64,000 nucleotides of DNA from Spinacia oleracea (Eukaryota; Streptophyta; Magnoliopsida; Caryophyllales; Amaranthaceae). Shown piece by piece: positions 1-11,304 of the stretch; position 1 is the stretch's first letter, and each line of letters starts with the position of its first letter. A program made the translations under genes and the position numbers. The stretch lies in assembly GCF_020520425.1 (NCBI RefSeq), contig NC_079492.1, positions 116,223,157-116,287,156 on the forward strand. Reading direction: 5' to 3'. The notes below the pieces were generated by a model. It was given only the letters and a program-made list of their open reading frames with translations, did not search any database and was not told the origin of the DNA.

Positions 1-660
1 AAAATGAAATTGAAATTTGATTTTTGTTTTTTGGTTGGAATTTAGTTGAAATTGTGTCTGATTTGTAGAGTCAAGTAGAGTGAATGAGAAGGAAAATGGC
101 TTGGAGATCAAGGCATGAATCAAGACTGGATTGAGGGAAGGAGAGGAATGAAGAGTTCACTTCATTCTTGCTGTGTACGTGGAGAGTAAAGAGAAGAAGA
201 AAATTGGCATTTTGGCTTTGTAAGGGCATTTTCGTAATTTCACTTACTTAGGCAAGAATTCAGAAAATTGATCTCTATTTTTAGGAAACTAATTGGAATA
301 GAAAATTTTAGTTAAAACCAAGTTTTAAAATAATTATTTATAAAAAAAAAATATCGTTAAAGAAAAATAAATTTAGTTTTCGAATGAGAACGTTCCGAAA
401 TTATTAAAAATCCGAAATAAATCACGGAATAATTTAGATTTTTAAAAAGTAGCTTAAGCTTGTAAAATTTGAAATTTAATCATAGAATCTGAAAATTAAT
501 AAATCGTGTAATAATATTAAAAATTCAAGCGAAATAAAACTTCGTTAATTAAAATAAAGTTTGAAATTAATATTTAAAACGATTTTAAGCTAAATAAAAA
601 AAAATAAAAAAATAAAAATTAAGCATGATTAATCAAATTTAAAAACTTCGGGGTATTACA
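1..660 (-). mobile_element. LTR (element 3' LTR), cut by the window edge
   Basis: This stretch repeats 5970-6633 almost base for base, with a few substitutions and homopolymer length changes. It ends in CGGGGTATTACA at 660, which is the 5' end of the LTR when read on the minus strand (TGTAATACCCCG). Because the zinc-knuckle relic, the primer binding site and the polypurine tract of this element all read on the minus strand, this is its downstream LTR. The rest of it, and the target-site duplicate needed to close the element, lie left of the window. Confidence 0.9.
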
Positions 661-675
661 CTCTTACCCCCTTAG
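661..675 (-). other. Polypurine tract of the chromovirus-like element
   Basis: Read on the minus strand, CTAAGGGGGTAAGAG directly abuts the LTR start TGTAATACCCC. A purine-rich run touching the 3' LTR is where plus-strand DNA synthesis of an LTR retrotransposon is primed. It fixes the element's orientation. Confidence 0.75.
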
Positions 676-799
676 AAAAAGTTTCGTCCTCAAAACTTGA
701 AAATTAGATTTATAAAATGATTGTTGAAAATTGAAAACGCTCGAATAAAAGTATAATGTTTTATTTAAAACCAAGATCTCACAATTTCAATTCTGACAA

Positions 800-1010
800 T
801 GTCTAGCCTTCATTCCGCCATCATGTTTTAGAACTCCGCTTCAACTCGAGACCTAGAATCGAAGAGTAAAGAATACAAAAGGGGCAAAATTATATTGATC
901 CTTAATCGTCATTAAGGTCAATTACATTCCGCCATCGTCTTTCGCATCTCCACTTTACTTCATAAAATAGGATCGAGGAGCAAAGAACATAAAAGGGGCA
1001 AATTGTTAGC
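800..1010. repeat. Degenerate tandem pair, about 115 bp unit
   Basis: Two adjacent stretches share CATTCCGCCATC, a middle part ending in AAAGAA, and AAAAGGGGCAAA in the same order (about 800-890 and 920-1005). They lie in the non-coding 3' region of the minus-strand element. Confidence 0.5.
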
Positions 1011-1857
1011 TTAGACTAGGCTCCCATTTTACTTTGTGATATCTTGTTTGAAAATATTTTCTACCAAAATAGTAACTTTTAATGAAAAATTAAATTATAA
1101 TTCTGAAAATATATGTATATGTAGTGAAAATAAATATTTATCAACCAATTTCAATACACGAATAATTTGTAAAAGTCATGTATTATATCAATCTCGTACT
1201 CTGAGCTCAGGAGAACTTCCATCGGAGGCGGCTTCCATTTATAACAATTAGATTACCAGTACAGTCATGTCAGCATAAACATAATCCACATCATAAGGAC
1301 ATAATTCATAAACTGGAAATTTTCATATTCAACATAAGCATAACATTCATAATCATTTGATTTAACACACGAGCATGATTGACCATAACATAATCATTTA
1401 TAGAAAACATAGTCATTCATACATCATATCGTTCATGGGCGAATGATTAGAGACATTTCACTTTTATTTGCTATTGGCCTCTTTGTTGCAGGAATCTTGT
1501 CGTTGACTTTCGTTATTCGATTCGTTTTGATTTCGATATCCGCTCTTTTCTTCTACGTTGAACAACTTTGTTGACTACGTTCGTTTACAGGGGTTCGAGT
1601 CCAATCACGTTACAAGAATTACATTGTTAGACATGCGACTTCGTTATTTATCCTTAATATTTAAGTCATGTAAATCTCGTGTTTTGCGGATAACGATAAG
1701 CCATCAAGTGTGCCTTTAACAGAAACAATCTAGCTCCTAGAAAACTCAGTTCAGACTACCTGGTTCTATAGACATGCCATTTTGTCGATTTCCTATTCTC
1801 AATCCCATTGCGTTCCTCAATCATTCATAATTCCTTTCGAATTTCACAACATTCATT

Positions 1858-2480
1858 GATACCATCAACCTAATAGACGGACTAAATCTCGTTAACTTAC
1901 CTTGATCCTCAAAGCTTTATGCAAACTCAGTTTCATGTTCCCACCATAAATCATAGATAACATCTTTACAATACCCTACATTCTCTAGTTTAACTTCCTT
2001 GATGGAGATTATCAAGCATTCTTTTAGATAAATACACAAAAATAATCCTATCAAAGATGCGGAAAGGTAAACCAAGAATACTATCAACCTAACTGACAGA
2101 CTAATTCCTGATAATTTCTCTTGGTGTAATCCTTAGAATTTCATAAATTCAATTTCATCTTTTCACCATAAATCATATTCTTGCATAACTTTTAAAATTT
2201 CTAGCTTAGTTTCCTTAACATATCTGAATACACACTTAGGTAAAACAATCATTATGAAGGGTGCGGAAAAGTAACTCATAAATCAATCATAACTTCAACG
2301 CTTTAAACCTTGAATAACCTTAATTTAATTGGTGATTCGCCACTTATAAACATACAAACTCATGCTCTTTTGGTAATCTATCCTTTAACCTTATTGACAG
2401 ACTAATTCTTGATAGCTTTATTTTGGTAAAATCCTCAAGATCTTATTCATGTGTCAACTCAAATAGGTCCTTTATCATAA
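1858..2480. repeat. Degenerate tandem repeats, 220-300 bp units
   Basis: Three successive blocks, starting near 1862, 2084 and 2385, repeat the same order of phrases. A 'caacct-aa-t-gacagact' opener is followed by a stretch ending in 'ccataaatcat' and then a 'tctag-tta-cttcctt' segment. Spacing differs through indels. This is decayed repeat structure inside the retroelement interior, with no reading frame. Confidence 0.5.
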
Positions 2481-2979
2481 CTTATGTTGGGTTCATAACT
2501 TTTCTTAATAACTCCTTAGCTTCCTTAATAGAGGCACAAGGCATACCAATCATCTTCTAGATAATAGACTTTAGTACTTATAAACATCAATGTATTCGTC
2601 ATGACTAACACGGGGAGGTAACCCTAGAATCAATATCATTCATAACTTGAACACTTTAAATCTAAAATAACCTCAACTTAATTAGTGATCCATCACTCAT
2701 GAAATACATCCTTGTACTCATCTTAATACTCTAACATTTATACCATCCTTTATGATTTCATAATCATGAAAATTCCTCAAAACAATTCATATCCACAAAA
2801 TCTTTGTGTTCGCACCGTGCTTAACTTAACTTCTTTCAAGGAAACAATAAAGCTTAAACTTTTCCTAGTCTATCTAGGGTAGAAAATCATAACATGACAT
2901 GTGACGACAAACATAAAATCAAGGGAAGTTCGATTCTAAAGCGAGAGAGAGCTAAATCAAAATAATATCAGCGTTGGCG

Positions 2980-3237
2980 TCATCTTCGTTTTTCATCATG
3001 TAAGCTCTTACATATGTTGACGGGCGTGATGGATTTAGCATTGTTGTTGTTTCGTTCATGATTGGTCGAGGTTATTGTTCCGATATTCGTTGGAGGTGGT
3101 TTAGGACAATCTTTAACGAAATAATCTTTTCCTCGACATAAATAACAAGTATTCGTTTTTCGCACGATATTCGCTTTCATTCGTCGAAAGTTTCGAGTAG
3201 TTGGTCCATATGATTGATCTAGTCTTTTAAATTCCAT
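2980..3237 (-). pseudogene. Gag zinc-knuckle relic
   Basis: The reading frame carries CYLCRGKDYFVKDC, which fits the retroviral-type zinc knuckle C-x2-C-x4-H-x4-C in spacing, with a basic segment ahead of it (RRMKANIVRK). The histidine ligand is replaced by tyrosine, so zinc binding is doubtful. No capsid-type sequence is readable upstream and no protease follows. It is best seen as the surviving nucleocapsid part of gag in an internally deleted element. The frame may be longer than stated because I cannot place the original start. Confidence 0.65.
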
Positions 3238-3742
3238 CGAATTGGCTTGCGATCATAGATTGGTGGATTCGAAGGTGAAAACTTCTTAAATAGTGACACT
3301 TTTCCGTTCGCATTAGTAACTTTCGTTTGCCGAGAATCTTTGACTAATTCAGTTGACAACGTAGGTGCAGTTTCTTAATTGTTCCATCATCTCCTTGGGG
3401 TCTTCTATAGGTTGGTCGTCATAGAAATCATCATAGGAAACATCATTGTGGGAGACGTCATTGTGAATGTTGCGCTTTGATGTGAGCTTCGTTCGTGGCA
3501 TCGTTGGTAAGTTCGATAATCGATATTTCGCATAACATATTCAATCAAGAAAACATCAATAACATAAGAAATGAATCCCTTTTATCCCGTGCGTTCCTAC
3601 GCTCACACTCATTTCATTTTAACTTGACTTGATTTTAACATATTCTTTTTAACTTATTCCTTAAAACTCTTTGCTTAAAGCCTATTGAATTCTACTATGC
3701 GCAAAAACCCGTAAGGTTTAGCACTTATGGTCCAGAACCTTT

Positions 3743-3757
3743 GCTCTGAATACCAAA
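3743..3757 (-). other. Primer binding site, initiator tRNA-Met type
   Basis: On the minus strand the bases just after the LTR read TTTGGTATTCAGAGC. This matches the usual plant site TGGTATCAGAGC (complement of the 3' end of initiator tRNA-Met) with one extra T. Its place two or three bases from the LTR end is typical. Confidence 0.75.
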
Positions 3758-3758
3758 C

Positions 3759-6633
3759 TGTAACGCCCCGACCTCTAAATCACTTATTAAAGCATAATTA
3801 GCAGCGGAATTAACCTAATTTGGTCGGGACATTACCTGCCGTAATTCCCTCTTGGAAATTACAAGGCAACATCATACATAAGCCATAAAAACCTCCAAAT
3901 TAATATAATAATCATTTATATTCCCAAAATACAAGTACATAAATTACTAAAAGTCTTTAAATTAAACTATTATAAACATCAAGCATAAACTAGGTGAAAA
4001 ATATAAAAGTGAAATTCCTCGCCTCTACGCGTTTCCATCGATTCCCGCAGTACCTAAAACGGAAAACAAAACGGTGAGCCGAAGACTCAGTAACGACTAC
4101 CCTAGCAACGTAAATTCATTTCAATTCATTTTATTTAATAACACACGGAGAATAGAATAGGTAAAATATTTAATAAAATATCATATTTAATTCATTCATA
4201 AACTTTGCAATTTAACATACTAGTTGTCGGCAAGTACGAACCGTGAAGGAATTCTCCACTGGGCCTGGGCCCTGAGCCTGGGCTCATCATCGTAACATGG
4301 GCCTGGGCCCTGAGCCTGGGCTCATAAACCATGGGAGCCTGGGCTCGTAATCCATGGGTGGACAGGTGTCCGTGGTGCATGCATGACCGGTAGATAGGAA
4401 GATGGTAGTTTATATACCGCCAGACAAACCAGGTCTTTCACTTTCATTTATCATGTTTTGTATAATTTTACCAAGCCTTGGCTTGTATTTCAGTTCGAAA
4501 TAACATAACTTATTTAGCTCATAAAACATCATTTTGATCCTGGGATCAATAAACATATTATTTCTTTCAAAGCATTGCATAAACATAATTTTATGAGAAA
4601 ACTCAATCAAATCATATTATAATAAACAATTCAAACAAATCATATTTCATCCCACAATCCATAAAACACATCAAAACATTTAATTCATAAATTCAATCAT
4701 AACGTCATAATTTCATAAATCATATTTATAAGGGGATTGCGGGTACTAGCAATAGCCGTTACCTCAACCGTAGTTTTTATACTTCCTGTCTGATGGATCG
4801 TCCTTCCTGCCCCGAGTCCAATTTCTTTCAAAATATCGAATTATTAAATTAGTAACTAAGACGATAAATAATTTAAAATCAACATTTTATAAATAATAAA
4901 TTTTAAGTAGTGATGTTATAAATAACGAATTTCGATAAAAATATAATTTCATAAACTTAAAGAAAATATTGTTTTTGATCGAAATTTCAAAAAAAAAATT
5001 AAATTTATAATTCATAAATCAATTCACATGAGAATTATTTAAATTCCATTTTTGATAATTAAAACTAGTAACTTATTTTAGGAAAGTCGATAATTAAACC
5101 TGGAAATAGTGAACAATTTATTAGTAAATGAATAATAATTATATCATAAATTTTTTATTAAAATAAGTTACAAGATCTGAAATAGCAAACTAGTTCCTTA
5201 CCAAAAGCCCAAACTAGAGTGGCCCAATTAACTTGTGGGTTTTAAGGAGAATAAAAACCAAGGACCAAATATTGGTTTTGGTTTTCTGGAAAGGAAAGCA
5301 CGAGCAAAGGGGATGCAAGCAGAGAAGCACGAAAGAGAGGAGAGGAGAGGAGGGAGGGCGGCTGAGCTGGGCGGCGCAGCCACGCCAACCCGCGCCAGAG
5401 GCGACGGTGGAAGGTGATTTGCGGCGGAAGAGCACGAGGGGAGGAGGGAAGACACGAACAGGGGAGAAAACAGGGGAGGGGGCCGAGAAAGGAGAACACG
5501 AAAGGGAGGAGGAGAGGAAGGAAGAAGGCGATTGGGCGGTTTGGTGCTGCCGGATTGCGCCGTCTAAGGCGACGGTGGTGGTGGTTATTTCGCGGCGGCA
5601 GGATGACGGGAGAGAGGGAGGTTGTGCGTAAAGAAGAGGGGAGACAGGGGATTTGTGGGCTGGGTGGTTCATGGGATGCGGTGGCTGCGCAAACAAGAAG
5701 GGATGTGGAGTGTGGTGGCACGGCGGTGCCGGAGGATGAGTGTAGAGGAGAGCAAGGCAGGGGTGGGGTGCGAAAACTGGGAAGCAGGGGAGGTTGAGTG
5801 GGGGATTTGGGTCGGGTTCTTGCCGGCGATGAAGGTAGGTGGGATGAGTAATGGTGGTAGGGCGGTGGTGGTCGGCTAACGAAGCCGGGAGGTGGGGCGG
5901 TTAATGGTGGCAGTGGTTGTTGGTGGTGACTAATGGTGGTGGGAGATGGTTCGAATCAGAGAAACTGAGAAAATGAAATTGAAATTTGATTTTTGTTTTT
6001 TGGTTGGAATTTAGTTGAAATTGTGTCTGATTTGTAGAGTCAAGTAGAGTGAATGAGAAGGAAAATGGCTTGGAGATCAAGGCATGAATCAAGACTGAAT
6101 TGAGGGAAGGAGAGGAATGAAGAGTTCACTTCATTCTTGCTGTGTACGTGGAGAGTAAAGAGAAGAAGAAAATTGGCATTTTGGCTTTGTAAGGGCATTT
6201 TCGTAATTTCACTTACTTAGGCAAGAATTCAGAAAATTGATCTCTATTTTTAGGAAACTAATTGGAATAGAAAATTTTAGTTAAAACCAAGTTTTAAAAT
6301 AATTATTTATAAAAAAAAATATCGTTAAAGAAAAATAAATTTAGTTTTCGAATGAGAACGTTCCGAAATTATTAAAAATCCGAAATAAATCACGGAATAA
6401 TTTAGATTTTGAAAAAGTAGCTTAAGCTTGTAAAATTTGAAATTTAATCATAGAATCTGAAAATTAATAAATCGTGTAATAATATTAAAAATTCAAGCGA
6501 AATAAAACTTCGTTAATTAAAATAAAGTTTGAAATTAATATTTAAAACGATTTTAAGCTAAATAAAAAAAAAATAATAATAAAAAAAATAATTAAGCATG
6601 ATTAGTCAAATTTAAAAACTTCGGGGTATTACA
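3759..6633 (-). mobile_element. LTR (element 5' LTR), 2875 bp
   Basis: It runs from TGTAACGCCCCGACC at 3759 to TTCGGGGTATTACA at 6633 on the plus strand, with TG..CA termini and short inverted ends. The right 664 bp are duplicated at 1-660. The LTR is nearly as long as the whole interior. It contains a GC-rich block (5290-5900) in which many overlapping open frames arise by chance on both strands, and a GC-palindrome cluster at 4255-4345. The base after the element is GGCTA; its partner lies outside the window. Confidence 0.9.
4255..4350. repeat. GC-rich self-complementary repeat cluster
   Basis: GGGCCTGGGCCC and GAGCCTGGGCTC, each close to its own reverse complement, alternate two to three times, separated by CATCATCG or ATAAACCATGG. 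The cluster stands out in an otherwise AT-rich LTR and could fold into stable hairpins. Confidence 0.7.
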
Positions 6634-6764
6634 GGCTAAAATCTAGTTTTCTAATAATGTTAGTTGTGGGACTAGTGGCAATATATGTCCCCGAACAAAA
6701 TCTTTGTTGTGTGGAATACTGGAATTTTAATTATCCATCAACTGATTAAATCATACATTCGAAG

Positions 6765-7912
6765 TAGAGCTGTCGGTTACTCGAGTCGGGTCCCGGTCTG
6801 GTAATCTTGGGTCTCGGGTCATGATCTGGTCGAGTTGTGTCGGGTCATTTTATCACCAGGGTGCAGGTCGGCTTCAGGTTGGGTTCGGTCAGGTTGAAAA
6901 TTTTTCGAGTCATGTCGGGTTATTTTTTTATTTCGGTATAAGTCGGGTTCAGTTCGGGATCGGGTCGGGTCTTTTTCTATTCGGGTACAATTACGGCTCT
7001 GGGTCTTAACGAGTCGGGTCAAATTTGGATCGGATAATTATTGGATCGGTAAAATTCAGGACGTGTCACTATCGGACACGGGTTAAGACCGGGTACGATA
7101 GCTATCAGGTCTACTCAAGTTTTAACCTATAATTAACTTTTATAAATTTGATTAAATTTGGTTTAACGATTTTCACTTGTTCTAGATTAGTTAATTATAA
7201 AAAATAATATTAACTTGATATAAGTTACTCCCTCCGTCCCAGATTAGTTGTTACACTTTCCTTTTTCGTCCGTCCCAGATAATTTGTTACACTTCTAAAT
7301 TAGGAATGACCCTACAATTATTTTATTGTCTCTCTCTTCCCACTAAATTTATTTTTGTCCCCAAACCCTCTCTCACTCAATTAAAAAAATACCTCACTAA
7401 TTCCTATCATATCTACTTTTTCAATAAAATATCAATTGATAACCAAACAACCACTTATCACCTAAAAATTTGTGCAAATGTAAGTGTAACGACTATTATG
7501 GAACGGATGGAGTATTATTTAGTTAGGTCAATGACAAATCGGGTTGTCAACAGGTCGCGTAAAATCAGGTAACGGGTTGTCATGAGTTGAGCCAATAACT
7601 GATTTCATCGGGTTATAATCGGTTTCGGGTTGACATCGGGTCGGGTGTTGAATCGGGTTCGGGTCAGTTTTCGGTCGGGTAAGATGACTCAGTTCTGTTA
7701 TCGGTTATATATATTTCGGTCGGGTGCCAGGTTCGGGTTCGGGTCATGCATTAACGGGTCGAAATCGATCGTCGGATTTAACGGGTTGGATACAGTCGGG
7801 TTACGGGTTTCCTATTTTAACAAAATTTCGGGTCTCGGGTCGAGTCCGGGTCCTTAAAAAATAGGTCGGTTCGGGTCGGTTTCTCGGGTCGGGTCAATTT
7901 TTGCCAGCTCAA
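6765..7912. mobile_element. hAT-type non-autonomous element rich in GGGTC repeats
   Basis: An 8 bp direct duplication ATTCGAAG flanks it (6757-6764 and 7913-7920). The ends are short imperfect inverted repeats, TAGAGCTG on the left and TTGAGCTGGC on the right read inward, as in plant hAT elements. The left (6780-7110) and right (7550-7905) parts consist largely of TCGGG, GGGTC and GGTTCGGG units, all with the G-rich strand on plus. There is no transposase frame. A Stowaway MITE is nested at 7228-7512. Confidence 0.8.
7228..7512. mobile_element. Stowaway-type MITE (Tc1/mariner) nested in the hAT element
   Basis: 285 bp bounded by TA on both sides. The ends are CTCCCTCCGTCCCAGATTAG and, read inward from the right, CTCCATCCGTTCCATAATAG; both continue with GT(T/C)GTTACACTT. 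TA target duplication plus a CTCCCTCCGT terminus define Stowaway elements. The interior is AT-rich and non-coding. Confidence 0.9.
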
Positions 7913-7920
7913 ATTCGAAG

Positions 7921-8401
7921 TATCCACTGATTTAGATGTTGGGCTCTATCAAGAGGATAGAGCCTAAAATATGATGTTCACCCTTTAAATAGGGGCTTAA
8001 ATTAGGTGTAGGGTTAGCAAAATTTTCGCCAAATTTGCAAATATTTCCTCAAAAGTTAATCATTATGTACACCATTGAAAAAGCACAAGGGATGGAACAT
8101 AGAATAGTTGATGCCTTAAATGATATATGTAACTACGGAGTACATGTTAGCTAGCTAGTTAAGACCCTTTTTAACAAGAAGTTATTGACCAAATAACAGA
8201 ATATAATATCAATTTTCGAATCATAATCAAGATTAGCCTCATCATTATCATCCACTTAATCATTCAAGCACAAAATTCCCAACACAAAGGGCACCACCAC
8301 TCAATAAAACACAATCATGTTAATAACACTAATCAATTTATATGTCCTTCAATATTCAACTACTAACTATTAATTTACAAGGATAAGTAGTACTCCGACT
8401 A
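7921..8401. other. Intergenic stretch upstream of the OFP gene
   Basis: AT-rich single-copy-looking sequence between the hAT element and the next MITE. I see no gene, RNA gene or clear repeat in it. It may hold distal regulatory sequence of the OFP gene, but no site can be named. Confidence 0.4.
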
Positions 8402-8602
8402 CTCCCTCCTTTAGTTTAAATTATTTCTATTTGTCCTTTTGCACAGTTTTCTATGAACAAGTTTAAAAATAAATATCTTATATACTCCAACAAATAAAAT
8501 AAAATTACATGAGTATATTTATTGAAAGAGTGTTAAATTTTATTTGCATTACAATTGATAAAAAAGATTTCAAACAGTAACAACGTAAGGACACATAGGG
8601 AG
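8402..8602. mobile_element. Probable degenerate Stowaway-like MITE
   Basis: About 200 bp flanked by TA. It starts CTCCCTCC and ends GGGAG, with TTTGTCCTT-like sequence inside the left end and a matching AAGGACACA inside the right end. The remaining interior is AT-rich. The inverted ends agree less well than in the copy at 7228-7512, so it is older or the borders are slightly off. Confidence 0.55.
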
Positions 8603-9048
8603 TAACTTGGAAGCAAATAATACCAAGTTAGGCGATTTGTCCCCTAAATTTTCCATTCTAGAGTGGGACTATGAGAGCATGGGATTTTGGTGGGCTAAAA
8701 AACCCAATGATTCATCATACCTTTTATATCGTTCGTGCTGCTGGCTTTCATCATAAAATAAAATCAGCATTTCCTTTTTCTTATGTTAAAATCACTTTTT
8801 CTTTTGTTGGAGTGCTGGACATACTTTTATTTATTGCATGTCTTTATATTTTTGATTAAAATGCATGCTTTCTTTATTTGGTGGACTTTTTTTTTATGAT
8901 ACATTTTATTTCTTCAAACACTTTAACAGCATATTGTTTCATCAAATGCAATAATATATATGTAGAAACCTTGCACATAGGAAGTAAGAAGTGCATGATA
9001 CAGAGAAAAAACACAAGAAACATTCACCAAAAAAACAAAAGGGTAGAG

Positions 9049-10092
9049 ATGGGTAAGTACAGATTCAGATTATCTGATATGATGCCGAATGCCTGGTTTT
9101 ATAAGCTTAAGGATATGGGGAAGAGTAGATCAAGCAAGTCGAGTTCGCGCACTACTAAAAGTATCAAGCAATGTTCTCCTACACCAATTCAAACTACAAG
9201 CATCACAAAATTCCACCACCCAAACAAGTCTTATGTTTACTATCCTACTGTTGAGACCTCTACAGATAGGTTTACTGATCCTTTGTACAGTTCACCTTGC
9301 AGGAATCTTGGGCGTGCTTCCGATGCTCGTTCTTCTACCAGTCCTTGTAGAAAGTCATCTCATAGTCATAGAACAAGTAAAAGAACGACCATTTACAAAC
9401 AAAAGAATGGTTGTAATACTGCTGATCAGCCATTGTATTATTCACTTTCGTCTAGTGAGCTTGGCTCTCCTGAAGCTATTGTTTCTGTGCCTAATAATGA
9501 CTACAGGAGGAAAAGTGTGAGCGTTGATTTTGGGCCAGAGTTATTGATGTTTGATGAAGTGGGTTCATGGAGCTCATCGTCATTGCGATCATCATGCAGT
9601 TGCTGCTGCAGGGTTAGTTCTTCTACTGCTGATATCATCATTGACTTGAATCATCATGACGATTCATCCTTCAGAACAAAGTTCCAGAAGTTGAACGAGT
9701 TTGATGCAGCGTCAGAGCTTGAACTCCGTCCTATACTCACAAAGAAGCTTCCGGAAGAACAAATCTTTGACATCAGTGAATTAAGCAGTAGTATCAGAAA
9801 ATCTGCAGGTAAAGAGGCGCGTGCTACTCATAAAAACAATAAATATGTCAGAAAGGTAAAATCGCGGAGGTCAAGTCTATCAGATAGCTTCGCCATTGTA
9901 AAGTCGTCTCTAGACCCTCATACAGATTTCATGGACTCAATGATGGAGATGATCCAGGAAAATAACATAAGGGAGTGTAAGGATTTAGAAGACCTTTTAG
10001 CCTGTTATCTTTCATTGAACTGTAAAGAGTATCATCCTATTATTGTAAAGGTTTTCCAGAAAATATGGCTTGATATATTCTGCTCTATGTAG
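9049..10092 (+). CDS. OFP: OVATE family protein (OFP1/OFP4-like transcriptional repressor)
   Basis: Single-exon gene of 347 residues. OVATE family proteins are plant-specific nuclear repressors that bind TALE homeodomain proteins (KNOX/BELL) and act in organ shape and cell-wall development. The N-terminus MGKYRFRLSDMMPNAWFYKL matches the conserved start of the OFP1/OFP4 group. That is why I start at 9049 rather than at the in-frame ATG at 8878, whose extra 57 residues are unlike the family. Residues 30-240 are low-complexity and Ser/Arg/Lys-rich with basic patches (KVKSRR near 273) suited to nuclear import. The C-terminal OVATE domain spans about 280-345 (SSLDP.DFMDSMMEMI, then DLEDLLACYLSLN, then V-KVFQKIWLDIF). 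No frameshift or stop is present. The gene points away from the neighbouring kinase. From memory OFP4 lies near nardilysin and UXT3 in Arabidopsis, favouring an OFP4 orthologue. Confidence 0.93.
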   Translation: MGKYRFRLSDMMPNAWFYKLKDMGKSRSSKSSSRTTKSIKQCSPTPIQTTSITKFHHPNKSYVYYPTVETSTDRFTDPLYSSPCRNLGRASDARSSTSPCRKSSHSHRTSKRTTIYKQKNGCNTADQPLYYSLSSSELGSPEAIVSVPNNDYRRKSVSVDFGPELLMFDEVGSWSSSSLRSSCSCCCRVSSSTADIIIDLNHHDDSSFRTKFQKLNEFDAASELELRPILTKKLPEEQIFDISELSSSIRKSAGKEARATHKNNKYVRKVKSRRSSLSDSFAIVKSSLDPHTDFMDSMMEMIQENNIRECKDLEDLLACYLSLNCKEYHPIIVKVFQKIWLDIFCSM

Positions 10093-11304
10093 CAATTAAG
10101 CCCCTAATTGAAAAATGTTTCCTAGTTGAAATTCTTCTAATTCAGCTAGATTCCCATGTACATAAAGCTAAATAATCAAAGCTGTAAATTTTCTGTTTAT
10201 AGTTTCACCAGATTTCAGGTCATTTTTCGCTCTTTTCTTCAGTTTCGGAAATGGCTTTTTTAGTGACAACTCAGACATTCACTTGTACATAGGTCAATCC
10301 AACATAGATTCACTAAGGAAGCTTATTACAGCTAATAGACAAGTAGGGTGGAAATTGCTTTTCATGCTTTTGTCATATAATCTAGAGCATACATGATCCT
10401 CCAACTTAACGAAAGAACAACTACTTGTGATCATAATATTGTCCTATATTATGTTTGACACAAATACAATGAGATCATGCTCTTGTCTCTTATGATTGTT
10501 TTTTAGCCGACTTTTGGTCTTACTTGTATACTCAGGATCTAATGGAAGGACATGTCAACTTTTGCTTCTGCGATCAATTTGCATAATAATCAAACTAAAA
10601 CCTGCCCGTGATCACAAGAAGATGCATTTTGGAAATTTAGAGAAGCATCAGATTAACAGCTATGCAGGTCATGCTGCTAAAGTTTCAGTTATGCCAATGG
10701 GCCAACAGACAGCTTAAAAGTAATAATTTGGAATGGCATTTGCTTTCCTAAAGTTGGGGCCTAGTTATCATCAAAACTTTGCAGGTTATTATTAAACAAA
10801 ATACTCATATCTCAATTAGGGGACTTAATCACTCAATAAACACTAATTCTGATGTACTCTTTCAGGGTATCAGGAGGTACACGTCTTAAGATACTGCTTT
10901 GTCGGTAATTTCCCTTTCCCTTTCATTTGCACAGAACATATAATTCAGTTGGCAGGGAATGAAATAATAAGATAAGAGGCACCACTTCACTTGTGTATTG
11001 TTGTTGTATGAAGATAAGGATGATATAGTAGTAGTTTTAACTTTTAAGGAAAGTCAAATTTCAGTACCACTAAATCAAGGCCTTTCATTTTCATGACGCT
11101 GAGTAGTGAGTACCTACTTCGTAATACATTATGCACATATTGTAATTTAAATAGCTCAAGAACTCAAAAAGATTCGCTCTTAATTATACTTAAACATACT
11201 ATTGTTATCTCTAAATATCTAAGACAAATTAATGTACAGACAAACCATCAACATGCCAATGGGAAAATTTCTGATTCTTTGATCTCCCTAAGACTAGTTG
11301 AATT
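10093..11304. other. Convergent intergenic region between OFP and WNK genes
   Basis: Both neighbouring genes end here (tail to tail), so it must hold two 3' untranslated regions and their polyadenylation signals. The sequence is AT-rich. I see no further gene and no transposon ends. Confidence 0.5.

Larger units (their letters stand above)
661..3758 (-). mobile_element. Interior of a Ty3/gypsy chromovirus-like element, polymerase missing
   Basis: Only 3.1 kb lies between the two LTRs. No protease, reverse transcriptase, RNase H, integrase or chromodomain reading frame is visible; the only coding trace is a damaged zinc knuckle at 2980-3237. The LTR ends (TGTAA.. with CCCCG) and an initiator-Met primer site suggest the Tekay/Del chromoviruses. 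That lineage call is inference without an RT sequence. The part 661-2970 is AT-rich, non-coding and partly built of degenerate tandem repeats. The element must depend on a relative for mobility, yet its LTRs are nearly identical, so it moved recently. Confidence 0.75.

Noticed and set aside
5214..5879. Several overlapping open frames of 75-160 codons on both strands
   Set aside because: They lie in a GC-rich part of an LTR, overlap in up to five frames, are low-complexity and match no family; chance openness.
6780..7900. GGGTCGGG repeats as interstitial telomere-like DNA
   Set aside because: The unit is not TTTAGGG, is irregular, and is enclosed by hAT-type ends with an 8 bp target duplication.
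8878..9048. An earlier in-frame ATG for the OFP gene
   Set aside because: The 57 extra residues are unlike OVATE proteins, while MGKYRFRLSDMMPN at 9049 is the conserved family start.
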